Source: Chamaecrista fasciculata (lineage: Eukaryota > Streptophyta > Magnoliopsida > Fabales > Fabaceae). From it: a DNA stretch of 64,000 nt. The position numbers and the translations under genes were made by a program. A model generated the notes under the pieces. The model saw only the letters and a program-made list of their open reading frames with translations, made no database searches and was not told the origin of the DNA. The stretch lies in NCBI GenBank assembly GCA_003254925.1, contig QANZ01036951.1, positions 44,057 to 108,056 of the forward strand. Direction: 5' to 3'. Below, in pieces: positions 23,148 to 32,599 of the stretch. The first letter of the stretch is position 1. Every line of letters begins with the position of its first letter.

Positions 23148-24045
23148 CTAGAACTTCTGAAAGGGCTTAACTACCCAGAAGTTCGGGTCAATCTCGATCT
23201 CGAACCTCTCAGGCTACAAAGGAAGGGCCAGTAATTTAATCAGTAAAACAAGATATTGAGAAAAACAAACCTATGTAAGAATAGGAGAAATTATAGACTA
23301 ACCATAAGTCCATTGATGGTTGGACTTCCAGATTCTTCTGTCAAAATAAGCATATATAAGAATCAGTAACTCAAGTTCCAGCCAACCACAATGAACAATA
23401 GAAATATAAAGTTGAAAAGGTATTTTATTGAGAGCAGAATTACCCAAGTTTCAATTACCTTTCTTTGGATTGTTAGCAATTTCACACAAACACCTTGGTG
23501 ACAACGATTCGCAGCACTTTTCATCATCGTAATCGTCACAAAAATATTCATCAAGATCACCTTTCGTCCATCTAATTTTAGTTTTTAACTCCATCACCTT
23601 AGAGTAGGCAATGTCAGAAAGGGCTTTCGTATTACTAGTTTGTGGCTTTTTTGGAACTTTTGAGGCAATTCTTTTACTGTCCAGATTTTTGTCCTTGCTA
23701 GGGACAGCTTCTTCTTTCACACTTGCAAGCTTCTTAGACTTAACTTGTTTGCCAGAGATTAATGGACCATCTTGTGCTTTCTTTTCACCTGGCTGATTTA
23801 TTATAGAGGGCTCCCCTGAGTTAGCTGAATCACCAATTGATTTCCTCACACCAGCCCTCCTTGTCTTCTTCTTTCCTTTGAAACTTGCCTCCCCTGAAAT
23901 AGTGTTCCAAGAATTAGCCTAGTAAATGATAAACAAAAGCAATTAATCATGAGGGAGGTTTAAAATCTAGAACAGTAGTTACAGTACCATCTATATGGAC
24001 ACCAAGGTTCCGATCTTGAGGTAAACGATTAGTACGGGATGTCAT
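23148..24045 (-). CDS. Uncharacterised duplicated gene, copy 1 (197 residues, 4 exons)
   Basis: Exons 24045-23988, 23893-23459, 23337-23303 and 23213-23148 join with consistent phases and GT-AG borders. The product starts MTSRTNRLPQDRN, has a Lys/Ser-rich middle (KGKKKTRRAGVRKS; PGEKKAQDGPLISGKQ) and an acidic, Cys-containing C-terminal third (KTKIRWTKGDLDEYFCDDYDDEKCC), ending PERFEIEIDPNFWVVKPFQKF. No known domain is recognised. The basic middle could suggest a nuclear protein, but that is only a guess. A second copy is at 26558-27334. The shared 5' flank seen beside copy 2 is missing here (identity ends near 24215), so expression is uncertain. An open frame also continues upstream of the ATG to about 24124. 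Confidence 0.55.
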
Positions 24046-24215
24046 ATTCACTTGTTGAACAATTCTTGGGTCGATATGCCTTGGTAAAGAACCAGAAACT
24101 TCACCACATAAATCCCCTAAATGCTAGCAGCATAGTTGAGCAAAAACAATTGCACAAGTTGTTGTAAACAAAAATTTAACCAAATGCACACTATGAATCA
24201 AACACACAAAAATAT

Positions 24216-24330
24216 TTTAGGATAAGAGACCGGGAAGTTGAGGACGACGATGAGAAGGACTATGTCGACGAAAACGAGGACAGTGTGGAAGGTGACGATG
24301 AAGTGTGGTGGTGATGTTTTAGGATAAGAG
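24216..24330 (+). other. Small segment with an acidic open reading stretch between two direct repeats
   Basis: The plus strand reads REVEDDDEKDYVDENEDS…VWW then stop, an Asp/Glu-rich tail. It lies between two copies of ttttaggataagag (24213-24226 and 24316-24329), exactly where the duplicated block loses identity. It may be an exon fragment of an unrelated gene. No start or splice context supports a gene here. Confidence 0.3.
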
Positions 24331-24501
24331 AAGGAGGGTTATTAATGGTTTTTAAGGACTTGTTTGTTAAAGATGACAAACATTTTGAATTATTCTATAA
24401 TTAGTTAGAGGTTGGGGTATAATTGACTCAAATATGAAACGTTTGGGGTATAACTGAAAATGACCTCATACGTTTGAGGAACCACCCGTACTTTTGCCAA
24501 T

Positions 24502-25183
24502 GATTTATCATGAAATATATTTTTTAAAAAATTATTAACGATCAATGTTTTTATGAGATCTTTATTATTCTTTTATGTAGTTAAATATTAATTAAATCAA
24601 TATTATTTATACCCTTTTATATAAACTTTAACTTTAAATTATATAAACTTTAACCATCACCATTCTTATTTTATTTCTTTCTTTATTTCTCATTTATTTT
24701 CTCCCTTTATTTTAATTGAATAAAAAACTTGAGGGAAGATGCTAATATCCCATATAAGGAATAAGGGAGCCAGTAAAAACTAAAAACTCCTTGGAGATAA
24801 TTTCTTTTTTGCTTTTGTTTATAGCAGAGATAAGTATTCTTAGGTTTTCTTGCAGTGATATTATAAGCCAAGAACTTGTTCCAAATTTTTTAAGTGCAAC
24901 ATCAAAACAAACTAACTCAAAAGAAAGACTCACAAAAATGAAATACCTTTGCAACCAAACTAACTCAAGATTAAGGCTTGGAATCTCAAATACATTCAAG
25001 AGAACAACTTGACATTTTAAAGTCTGAAATCAAGAGAAATAATCTTTAAAACATGACATAGCAAACTCAAAGTTATGAAAGCTTTTTTTATCTAACACGG
25101 TAGAAGCATGGATTTAAACATAGATGGATGAGCACAAGCTTAACAAGTTTTAATCCATTTAGTAAACAAACAGCAACAATCAT
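24502..25183. repeat. Duplicated segment matching 21945-23000 (3' flank of the duplicated gene)
   Basis: Continuous similarity to 21945-22190 plus 22503-22920, interrupted there by the MITE. Shared words include gtgatattataagccaagaa and aagcatggatttaaacatag. It is the downstream flank of gene copy 2. The open frames at 24742-25012 lie in this segment on both strands and are not supported as genes. Confidence 0.8.
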
Positions 25184-26265
25184 CAATTTTGTTGTTAAAT
25201 TGATGATTTACATATTTAAATAACATTATGATATTTAGATTATTGTATCTAACAAATTGGCAAAAGTAATTGTTTTGTTGTTAAATTTTACATCAATTTT
25301 TAATTTCTTTCCTATGTTTTTTTGCCGTCAATTTTGTCTATTAACATGTTACATTTTGATCAATTTTGTTTTTTCTTTTACTTTAGCTAAATATTAATGA
25401 TAAATTCTATGTTAATGATATGTAATGTAAAATTGATTGAAAAAGAAACTCAAATTCTAACTCATTGAAAAACATGATGAAGGTTGTCATTAAGTTATTA
25501 AAAGAAGTTAGTTAAAAGATAAAATTGACAAAAAAAACTAAAATTTTAGAGACGAAATTGAAAGTTAATATAAAGTTTAAGGATAAAAAAGATACTCTTA
25601 CCTTAACAAAAAAATTTAATTCGTTTAGGATGACTAACTCTAACTTGTATGCCAAGTAAATAGACAAAACCTAAAAGAAATAATTTTGCATGTTTCAATA
25701 TTTTGGTAGATAATATATATATAAGTGTATTCAACTCACAAAACCTTTTTGCAAGGAAAAAAAGGCAATTTATAATGGTCACTAGCTTGTTAATTTGATT
25801 AAGCCGTTTTTAAAATTTAAAATTCAATTGTACCAAACAAAATTAAAATTTAATAAGATTAATTAACTGATAAATCAGTTTTAAGATAATTGTTAAATTA
25901 AATACTTCAAATAAAAAATTATTTAAATTTTACGGAAAAATCAATCATATGTGTTCTGTTATTAGATTATTACAAATCCTGATATAAATAGTAAAATAAT
26001 CAACTTTCTAAATAATTAATTATCACATCCAAACAACCATAATATTTTAAAAATGACATTCTACTTTTTTCCAACTTTCTCAACCACTTCTAATTTTCTA
26101 TTCATATGCAATTTATCAATTTCCTTACCTTATTACCTATTAACCATAATTATTATTACATACTCATTTTAATCATTTCACACTTAATAATCAACAATAA
26201 TCAATTATTACCCAAATACCATGTCAACCAATAATCATATTATAATAAAAAACGAACTGAGCCAA
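25184..26265. other. Insertion in the downstream flank of gene copy 2, bounded by a ~48-bp direct repeat
   Basis: The sequence ending …aacagcaacaatcatc at 25183 recurs with few changes at 26266-26311, so about 1.1 kb was inserted between duplicated flanks. It contains AT-rich element family X copy 3 (25262-25610) and further AT-rich sequence with no coding potential. The origin of the large flank repeat (duplication or gene conversion) is unclear. Confidence 0.55.
25262..25610. repeat. AT-rich inverted-repeat element, family X copy 3
   Basis: Same ordered core as at 2110-2475 and 8450-8725 (ctaaatattaatgataaatt…gatatgtaatgtaaaattga) with inverted halves. Confidence 0.45.
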
Positions 26266-26557
26266 GCTTAAGAAGTTTTAATCCATTTAGTAAGCAAACA
26301 GCAACAATCATCACAATAAAAAACATAAATTACCACCACATGAGTGGCTCAAAAGTACATATACCAAACAATTTCTACATCAATATGAAAATCTAAAACT
26401 TAGCAGTTGTGGTGTCTCTATCAACTTGAGATTATAATCAAATTCATCCCATCACAACTTGGAATTGGCAGCAACGTCATTCAAGAGATTTGGAAAGAGA
26501 CCTTAATAGTCATGCAAGCGATTCCAGCGAAAGGTAGCAACCTCCACATCTATCAAG

Positions 26558-27334
26558 TCAATCAGATTCTAGGTCAAATTTCTCGTCCCAGTCTTCCAGG
26601 TCACTCCTCTTAGGCTACAAAGGAAGGGTCAATATTGTAATCAGTAAAACATGATATTGAGATAAACAAGCCTCTGTAAAAGAATACCAGAAATTATAGA
26701 CTAACCTCAAGTTCTTGAAATACAACTAATCAAAAAAAATACATACAAAGATCAGTAACTCAAGTTCCAGCCAACCACAATCGACAATAGAATTATAAAG
26801 TTGAAAAGGTATGCTATGGAGAGCTGATAAAGCTTTCCATAGAATTACCCAAGTCAATTACCTTTAACCTTAGGACGAGGTTCTAAAAAAAATAGATCGA
26901 TGAACTCTGGATAAGCGCGCACAAAGCCTACTCGGCCAAGCCTCCTGATTTCTGAAAGTATTGGAACTTTTGAGGCAGTTCTTTTACTGTCCAGATTTTT
27001 GTCCTTGCTAGGGACAGCTTCTTCTTTCACACTTGCAAGCTTCTTAGACTTAACTTGTTTGCCAGAGATTAATGGACCATCTTGTGCTTTCTTTTCACCT
27101 GGCTGATTTATTATAGAGGGCTCCATTGATTTCCTCACACCAGCCCTCCTTGTCTTCTTTTTTCCTTTGAAACTTGCCTCCCCTGAAATAGTGTTCCAAG
27201 AATTAGCCTAGTAAATGATAAACAAAAGCAAGTAATCATGAAAGAGGTTTAAAATCTAGAACAGTAGTTACAGTACCATCTATATGGACACCAAGGTTCC
27301 GATCTTGAGACAAACGACCACTACGGGATGTCAT
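26558..27334 (-). CDS. Uncharacterised duplicated gene, copy 2 (151 residues, diverged C-terminus)
   Basis: Exons 27334-27277, 27182-26862, 26722-26703 (weakest) and 26614-26558 join in frame. The first exon and most of the second match copy 1 closely (MTSRSGRLSQDRN; PGEKKAQDGPLISGKQ), but 13 residues after KSM are missing. The acidic Cys-containing part is replaced by an unrelated stretch, ILSEIRRLGRVGFVRAYPEF…, before the shared donor. The last exon reads PKRSDLEDWDEKFDLESD in place of copy 1's PERFEIEID tail. Splice sites at exons 1, 2 and 4 are conserved with copy 1. It keeps its upstream flank (27695-28350), so it may be the better expressed copy. No function is known. Confidence 0.5.
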
Positions 27335-27694
27335 ATTCACTTGTTCAACAATTCTTGGGTCGATATCCTTTGGTAAAGAATCAAAAACTTCAGACACAAA
27401 AATAAGATGTGAAAAGGTTTTAGAGTCAATAAAAGGAAATTCACCACAGAAATTCCCTAAATGCTAGCAGCATAGTTGAGCAAAATCAATGGCACAAGTA
27501 GTTGTAAACAAAATTTATGATGCCTTTTCTTTTCTTGTCCATTTGTAAACAAAAATTTAACCAAATGCGCACTATGGATCAAACACACACAATAATGTTT
27601 ATCTAACATCAGTATCATTAAAAGCTCACAAAAACTTCCCTATGATATCAAAATATAATTAACTAGAGAAGTGAAAGCAAATGCTATAGAACAG

Positions 27695-28350
27695 AGCAAA
27701 TATCATTCCATTACAAAGAAAACCCATCAAAAATCAACTTGTGACCATGGTGTAAAAACAGAGCAATTTTACAAACCATATAAATGTAATCGTATTTGTT
27801 CTCTTGTGCCCTGTATCAAGAACATAGAACAGAGGAAACAAGCAAGTGATATAAGAACCAAATCGGAGTAAGAAAAGAAATTCCAAAGAAACCCTCCTTG
27901 GACACCAAATTCACCGATCTCTACCAGCGAAATCATACCCAGGTTTTCAGTCGCAGATTATTATTTTCCCTTCGTCCCTCGAAACTTTAAAACTACAAAA
28001 CCCTAATTTTTTAGAGTCAATTTTCTCATGCGTTTAAACCCTACCCATGCCGTTGGAGAATCGCTCTGTAAAAAGCAAGAACAAGAAAAATAGCGAATAT
28101 AGGTAGGCTGAAGAAACTTACTGGAAACTAGTGGCTAGATTTTTTCTCGCCTTGAATTCTCTCTCGCTTCGTATTTGATTCTTGAATGATGATTGTGAAT
28201 TTGTGATTTGTGAGAGAGAAAGAGCGAAACAAGTCTCTACGTTATCAAAGATACTGCACCCAAATTTGTTCCAAGAAAATCGGACTCATGATATATTACC
28301 AAAAAGAGAAGATTGTGGAGGATTTGGTATGATTTTGAAATTTGTCTCAT
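27695..28350 (-). promoter_or_regulatory. 5'-flank/first-exon-like block of gene copy 2 (copy P2)
   Basis: Matches 21390-21930 over most of its length. On the minus strand a donor-like GTAAGT follows ttcca at about 28121, suggesting a 5'-UTR exon ending there. Small open frames on the plus strand here (27671-27871, 28182-28388) are not supported as genes. Confidence 0.4.
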
Positions 28351-28399
28351 TGAATGAAAAACCGAAGTGTTTAAGATTTACGATATAAAATGAGTCAAA

Positions 28400-28748
28400 G
28401 GGTTTTATATCGTAACCGAATTTGTGATTCGTGAATGTGTTTTCTGGCCAAAGCCAACGTCTCCGACGGTTACTTCATCCTTTTGGGTTCTCACTTCTCA
28501 ATTTTGAATTTTCATCAGGTCTCTTGGGACGTCCAAACGACAGCCAGTATGCAGGTTTGCCATCAAAACGACACTAACATGCAGATTTGGAGACTAATTA
28601 AAATAGAGCAAATGTAAAAGTTTGAGAACTAAAAGTCTAAAACAGAAAAAAAAGTTTATGACCAAAACGAAACCTACTACAATAGTTTGAGGATCAAAAT
28701 GAATTTTAACCTTAATTTTTCTATATACCTCATTCATTTTTTTTTTTT
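28400..28748. other. Intergenic stretch, no gene recognised
   Basis: Contains a short plus-strand open frame (28435-28617) with no recognisable motif. The right part has degenerate fold-back arm-like words (ggatcaaaatgaa…). Nothing else is seen. Confidence 0.4.
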
Positions 28749-29776
28749 GAAAATTACAAATTAGGTACTTGTGGTTAGGCCGAATCTCACATCACTGTCA
28801 TGTAGTTTGAAAAATTTCACTTTTGGTACCTGAGATATGCCTCGTTTAGCAATTAGGGTACTTGTGTTTTTATACGGTTAATTTTAAGAGAAAATGCTAA
28901 TGTGGTGCAATTTTAGTCATCGATTTTCAATGTATCTTAGCCGTCGATTTCTATTGCATCTTAACCGTTGATTTCTTTTGCATCTTAGTCGTTGGTTTCC
29001 ACTCCAAGGTTAAAATCTCATTTTTGGTTCTCAAGCTATGGGGTAAGTTTCATTTTGGTTATAAAAGTTATTTTTTGTTTCATTTTTGTCCTCAAACTTT
29101 CACATTTTTCCCGTTTTGGTCTTTAAAATGTGATTTTATCAGAATTTTCATCGTTATTCTTAGTCATAAAGTAAACATAAAAATCAGCCACAAATTTATC
29201 TCCAATTTGTAACTAAGAATGAAATTTTTTTCTTTCTCTCTTTGTTAACTCACTTATTATTACGTATTTGAGTAAAAGTGAACAAAAACATAAAAAATAC
29301 ATAAAATAAATTAATGGGTCAAATATAAAAAAAATAAAGTAGACCAGTTTGTCTCGATCGGACCCGATGGCCCGACCTAATTCTAATCGGGTCGAGTCTT
29401 GGGTCCGGCTCGACCCAGCCCGTGATGACTCCTATATTTGAGAGACAAAGTATTCATCTTCATTATTTAGGTTAGAAATAACGGCATAAACCATATGAAA
29501 TAACATTTTTGCGACAAAAAAATCAAACAAATATAAAAAGTTTGAGGACCAAAATGAAACTTATCCCATAGTTCATGGACCAAAATTTGATTTTTCACTA
29601 AGTCATGTGAGCGTCACATCAGCATTTTTCATTAAAATATACGGAGCAAAACCACATGTACCCTAATTGTTAAACGTCGCATTCCTCAAGTACCCACCCA
29701 AAATTGAGATTCTTTAAATCACACGACAGTGATGTGAGATTTGGCCTAAACACATGTACCTAATTTGTAATTTATC
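28749..29776. mobile_element. Fold-back element with an internal second fold-back
   Basis: Outer arms: gaaaattacaaattaggtac at the left and gtacctaatttgtaattta at the right, with actgtcatg / cgacagtgatg and aatctcac motifs mirrored. Inner arms: ggtaagtttcattttggtt against accaaaatgaaacttatcc. The layout suggests one fold-back inserted in another, or a compound element. A duplicated outer-end fragment follows at 29796-29860. Confidence 0.6.
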
Positions 29777-29934
29777 TTTTTTTTTTTTACCTATAAACCA
29801 TACGACAGTAATGTGAGATTCGGCCTAAACACATGTACCTAATTTTTTTTACCTATAGTCCCTTAAAGATACACTTATAATCAATTTGGTCATTTTGCTG
29901 AGATTTAAAATGAACAAAAAATATGATTTTTTTT

Positions 29935-30345
29935 AAAAGGATAAATTAGACTTTGGTACCTTGAGGTATGGATCAGTACTACTTTGGTCGAAAAAAAACA
30001 CATGCAAGTCATGTGCATGGTCAAAAATACGAAATTCTCCATCCTAAACTCAAATTTCATGATTCAGCCTCCAAAAAACAGAATTCAGTATGTACTTGAA
30101 GGTAAAGAATAACGTGTTTTTTTATGGTTGAATAATGAAATCTGAGTTTAGAATGGTGGATTTCGTGTTTTTTTACTATGCATGTGACTTGCACGTGTTT
30201 TTTTTTTTGTCAAAAGGTAACGGAAAAAGAGTTTTGAGTACCAAAGTGTCAAAAGTGAATAAAACCGGGTATTAAAATGTTATTTTTGAACAAACAGAGT
30301 ACCAAAGTGAAACTAGTCCATACCTTGTAATACCACAATAAAATT
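29935..30345. mobile_element. Fold-back element
   Basis: Left arm ggataaattagactttggtac and right arm …gtaccaaagtgaaactagtc plus cacgtg(t) and atgcaagtcatg words are mirrored around about 30120. Same family style as 30966-31543. Borders are approximate. Confidence 0.5.
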
Positions 30346-30529
30346 TACCTTTTTTTATGTTCAATCGTTTATTGGAACTTTAAGAAAAATTTAAAATTAG
30401 ATCAAATTTATCATTAAATTTAGATTTTTTTTTTATACGGACATTAAATTTTGATTGTTATCCTTAGGAAAATAATCAAAATGATTATAATTATATCTTT
30501 CCTGGGCTAAAGAATTTCGTCGAAAAATT

Positions 30530-30710
30530 TAGGGTAAAATACAGGAAAGGTACATGTGGTTTGGCCTAATCTCACTTTTATGACGTGTGGTTTCAAAAGT
30601 TGCAAATAAGGTACCTGTGTGTTTCGCCGTTAAACAGAAGTAGTACTTGTGTAATTTTCCGTTAAATAAAGGGTTGTTTTGCTATTTTGGCCAAATTTGG
30701 GGGGCAAAAA
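30530..30710. repeat. Single arm of a fold-back element
   Basis: tttagggtaaaatacaggaa followed by gtggtttggcctaatctcac and gttaaacagaag words is a fold-back terminus without a matching partner. Confidence 0.4.
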
Positions 30711-30965
30711 AGTAATTCTGATGCAAGGAGAAAGAGGCTAGATCCATAGTATTGCCCAAAAACATTTAAATTCTTTCAAAACAGTCCCTAAAACTCAAAA
30801 GTTCTAGAAATAGAGATTTTTGAAAAAAATTATATTGTTGGATTCATTGAAAATAGTAGGTTCCAAATATATATTTTCCTTTCAAAAATATTATATCTAT
30901 AATTTATTATTTCTTACTCAAAAGTGTCTTATAATAAAATTAAAATGAAACACNACTATTAGATC

Positions 30966-31543
30966 AACAAGTTTGATTTGTGTATTATTTGTGACTAAAT
31001 AACTCTATTTACTATTATTTCTAAGTGTTCAGTTTTTGTCATGTGTATTCTATTTATTTAAAATTTTGTAGTTGTGATTAAAGAACAAGTGATGAATATA
31101 TATATAAATTTTGTAAAATTTGTTATGGTTAAAATTACAAAATAACTTCAAAATGGTACTAAAGTGTTAACGGAGAATACCACAAGACATCAAAGTGTCA
31201 CTTTTTAAACCACATGGTACCAAAGTGTAATTTACCCTTAGTTTTAATACTTTAAGAGGTTGAAAGTTTGGTCATATTTCACTTTGGTACCATATGGTTT
31301 AAAAAGTGACACTTTGGTACCATGTGATATTCCCCATTAACACTTTGGTAGCCTTTTGGAGTTATTTTGTAATTTTAACTATAACAAATTTTGCAAAAAA
31401 TATATGTATATATTCGTCATTTGTTCTTTAATCACAACTATAAAATTTTAAGTAAATAGAATACACATGACAAATAGTGAACACTTAGAAATAAGAGTAA
31501 ATAGAGTTATTTAGTCACAAATATTACACAAACCAAGCTTATT
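30966..31543. mobile_element. Fold-back element, ~280-base arms
   Basis: The left arm (gatttgtgtattatttgtga…) returns inverted at the right (…cacaaatattacacaaacc) with pairing through gtgtattctattta, ggttaaaattacaaaataac and accaaagtgtaatttaccc near the centre (~31245). It shares its inner part with 20890-21236. An ambiguous base is present at 30954. Confidence 0.7.
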
Positions 31544-31810
31544 AGTCTAGTGGTTATCTCATTAGGTCAATTAAACAAGTGTCAGGGATAAATTTAGTAA
31601 TTGTAAGAGAAAATGAGATGATATTGTGAATGAGATGATGATGTAGATGAGATGAGATGAGATGAGATGAGATGGAGGTTCCAAAAAAACACCTAACTTC
31701 ATCCAATCCTAAGATGAGATGATCATTGAATGAGATGGGATTAGAATTTAAAGCTTCCCAAACAGGCCCTAAAAAATAATCTCATCCCACCATTTGGATA
31801 AAATACTATT
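31544..31810. repeat. SINE-like head and GATGA pentanucleotide tract
   Basis: attagtctagtggttatctc resembles a tRNA A-box region of a SINE but lacks a clear B box. It is followed by an imperfect (GATGA)n tract at about 31637-31672. No gene is seen. Confidence 0.4.
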
Positions 31811-32009
31811 CCTCCCGATCAAACCTTAGTAGGAGACAAGAGGAGACAGAGAGACGCCATGTAAGACCCTAGCAAGGACCGTCCTTGCAAATTCAACAAA
31901 TAGACCATAAAGACCAACACCATCAGAGTAATTAGCATGCCATTCTCAAACGGACACTGTACGCTTTCGCCGCGATTACACCGTTTGATAATTTCGCGAT
32001 CCACCATTA

Positions 32010-32599
32010 TTCCTTTCTCTCTCTTATTCCATTACTTATTCATTTTTCAAACCAGCTAATCTAGCTGTAATTAATTACCAATTCAGAAAGATCTGTGGGA
32101 TCTCTTGCTCATCACCTTCTGCTGCAGGAGTTGAAGTATTTCTTCATCTGCAGCAAAATTCGTGTCGGTTGCTTTTTCTACTCTTATCGTCAACTTGTTT
32201 CTCTTCTCATTTCTCTAGGGCACAAAGCAAGTAATTATTTAGTTCAGAGGATCGCCTGCACGCTCTGTTCATCTTAAGCGAGTGTTTGGTTCTCAGATCT
32301 GGTATGTTTAATAATTAATTCTTTCGATAACGATTTGTGTGTGTTTTGGATAAGTTGCTGGTTAAGAAAATTATAGCTACTTTGTTTCAAAATTTTAGAT
32401 GCATTATCAGGAAATTAACTTAACTTCAGTTCCTATTGAGCTTGATGTGGATATGTTCGTTTCTCTAGTTTTTCGAGCAGTCTAATGGGGGTTTGGTGAT
32501 TAATCTTATGTGATTTGTTCTAGTGGGTATTCATTACTTTCGTAATTCAGTTTGCGTTTAGTACACTTTACAATTCATTTCATTTGACTAGAAGTGGAG
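32010..32599 (+). other. 5' UTR of AGD14 with one intron
   Basis: Upstream non-coding exon ending at a donor (cagatctg|gtatgt, GT at 32302) and an acceptor (ttgactag, ending 32591) eight bases before the ATG at 32600. The 5' end is not defined. A leader intron is common in plant housekeeping genes. The small open frame at 32095-32277 lies in this leader. Confidence 0.55.
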
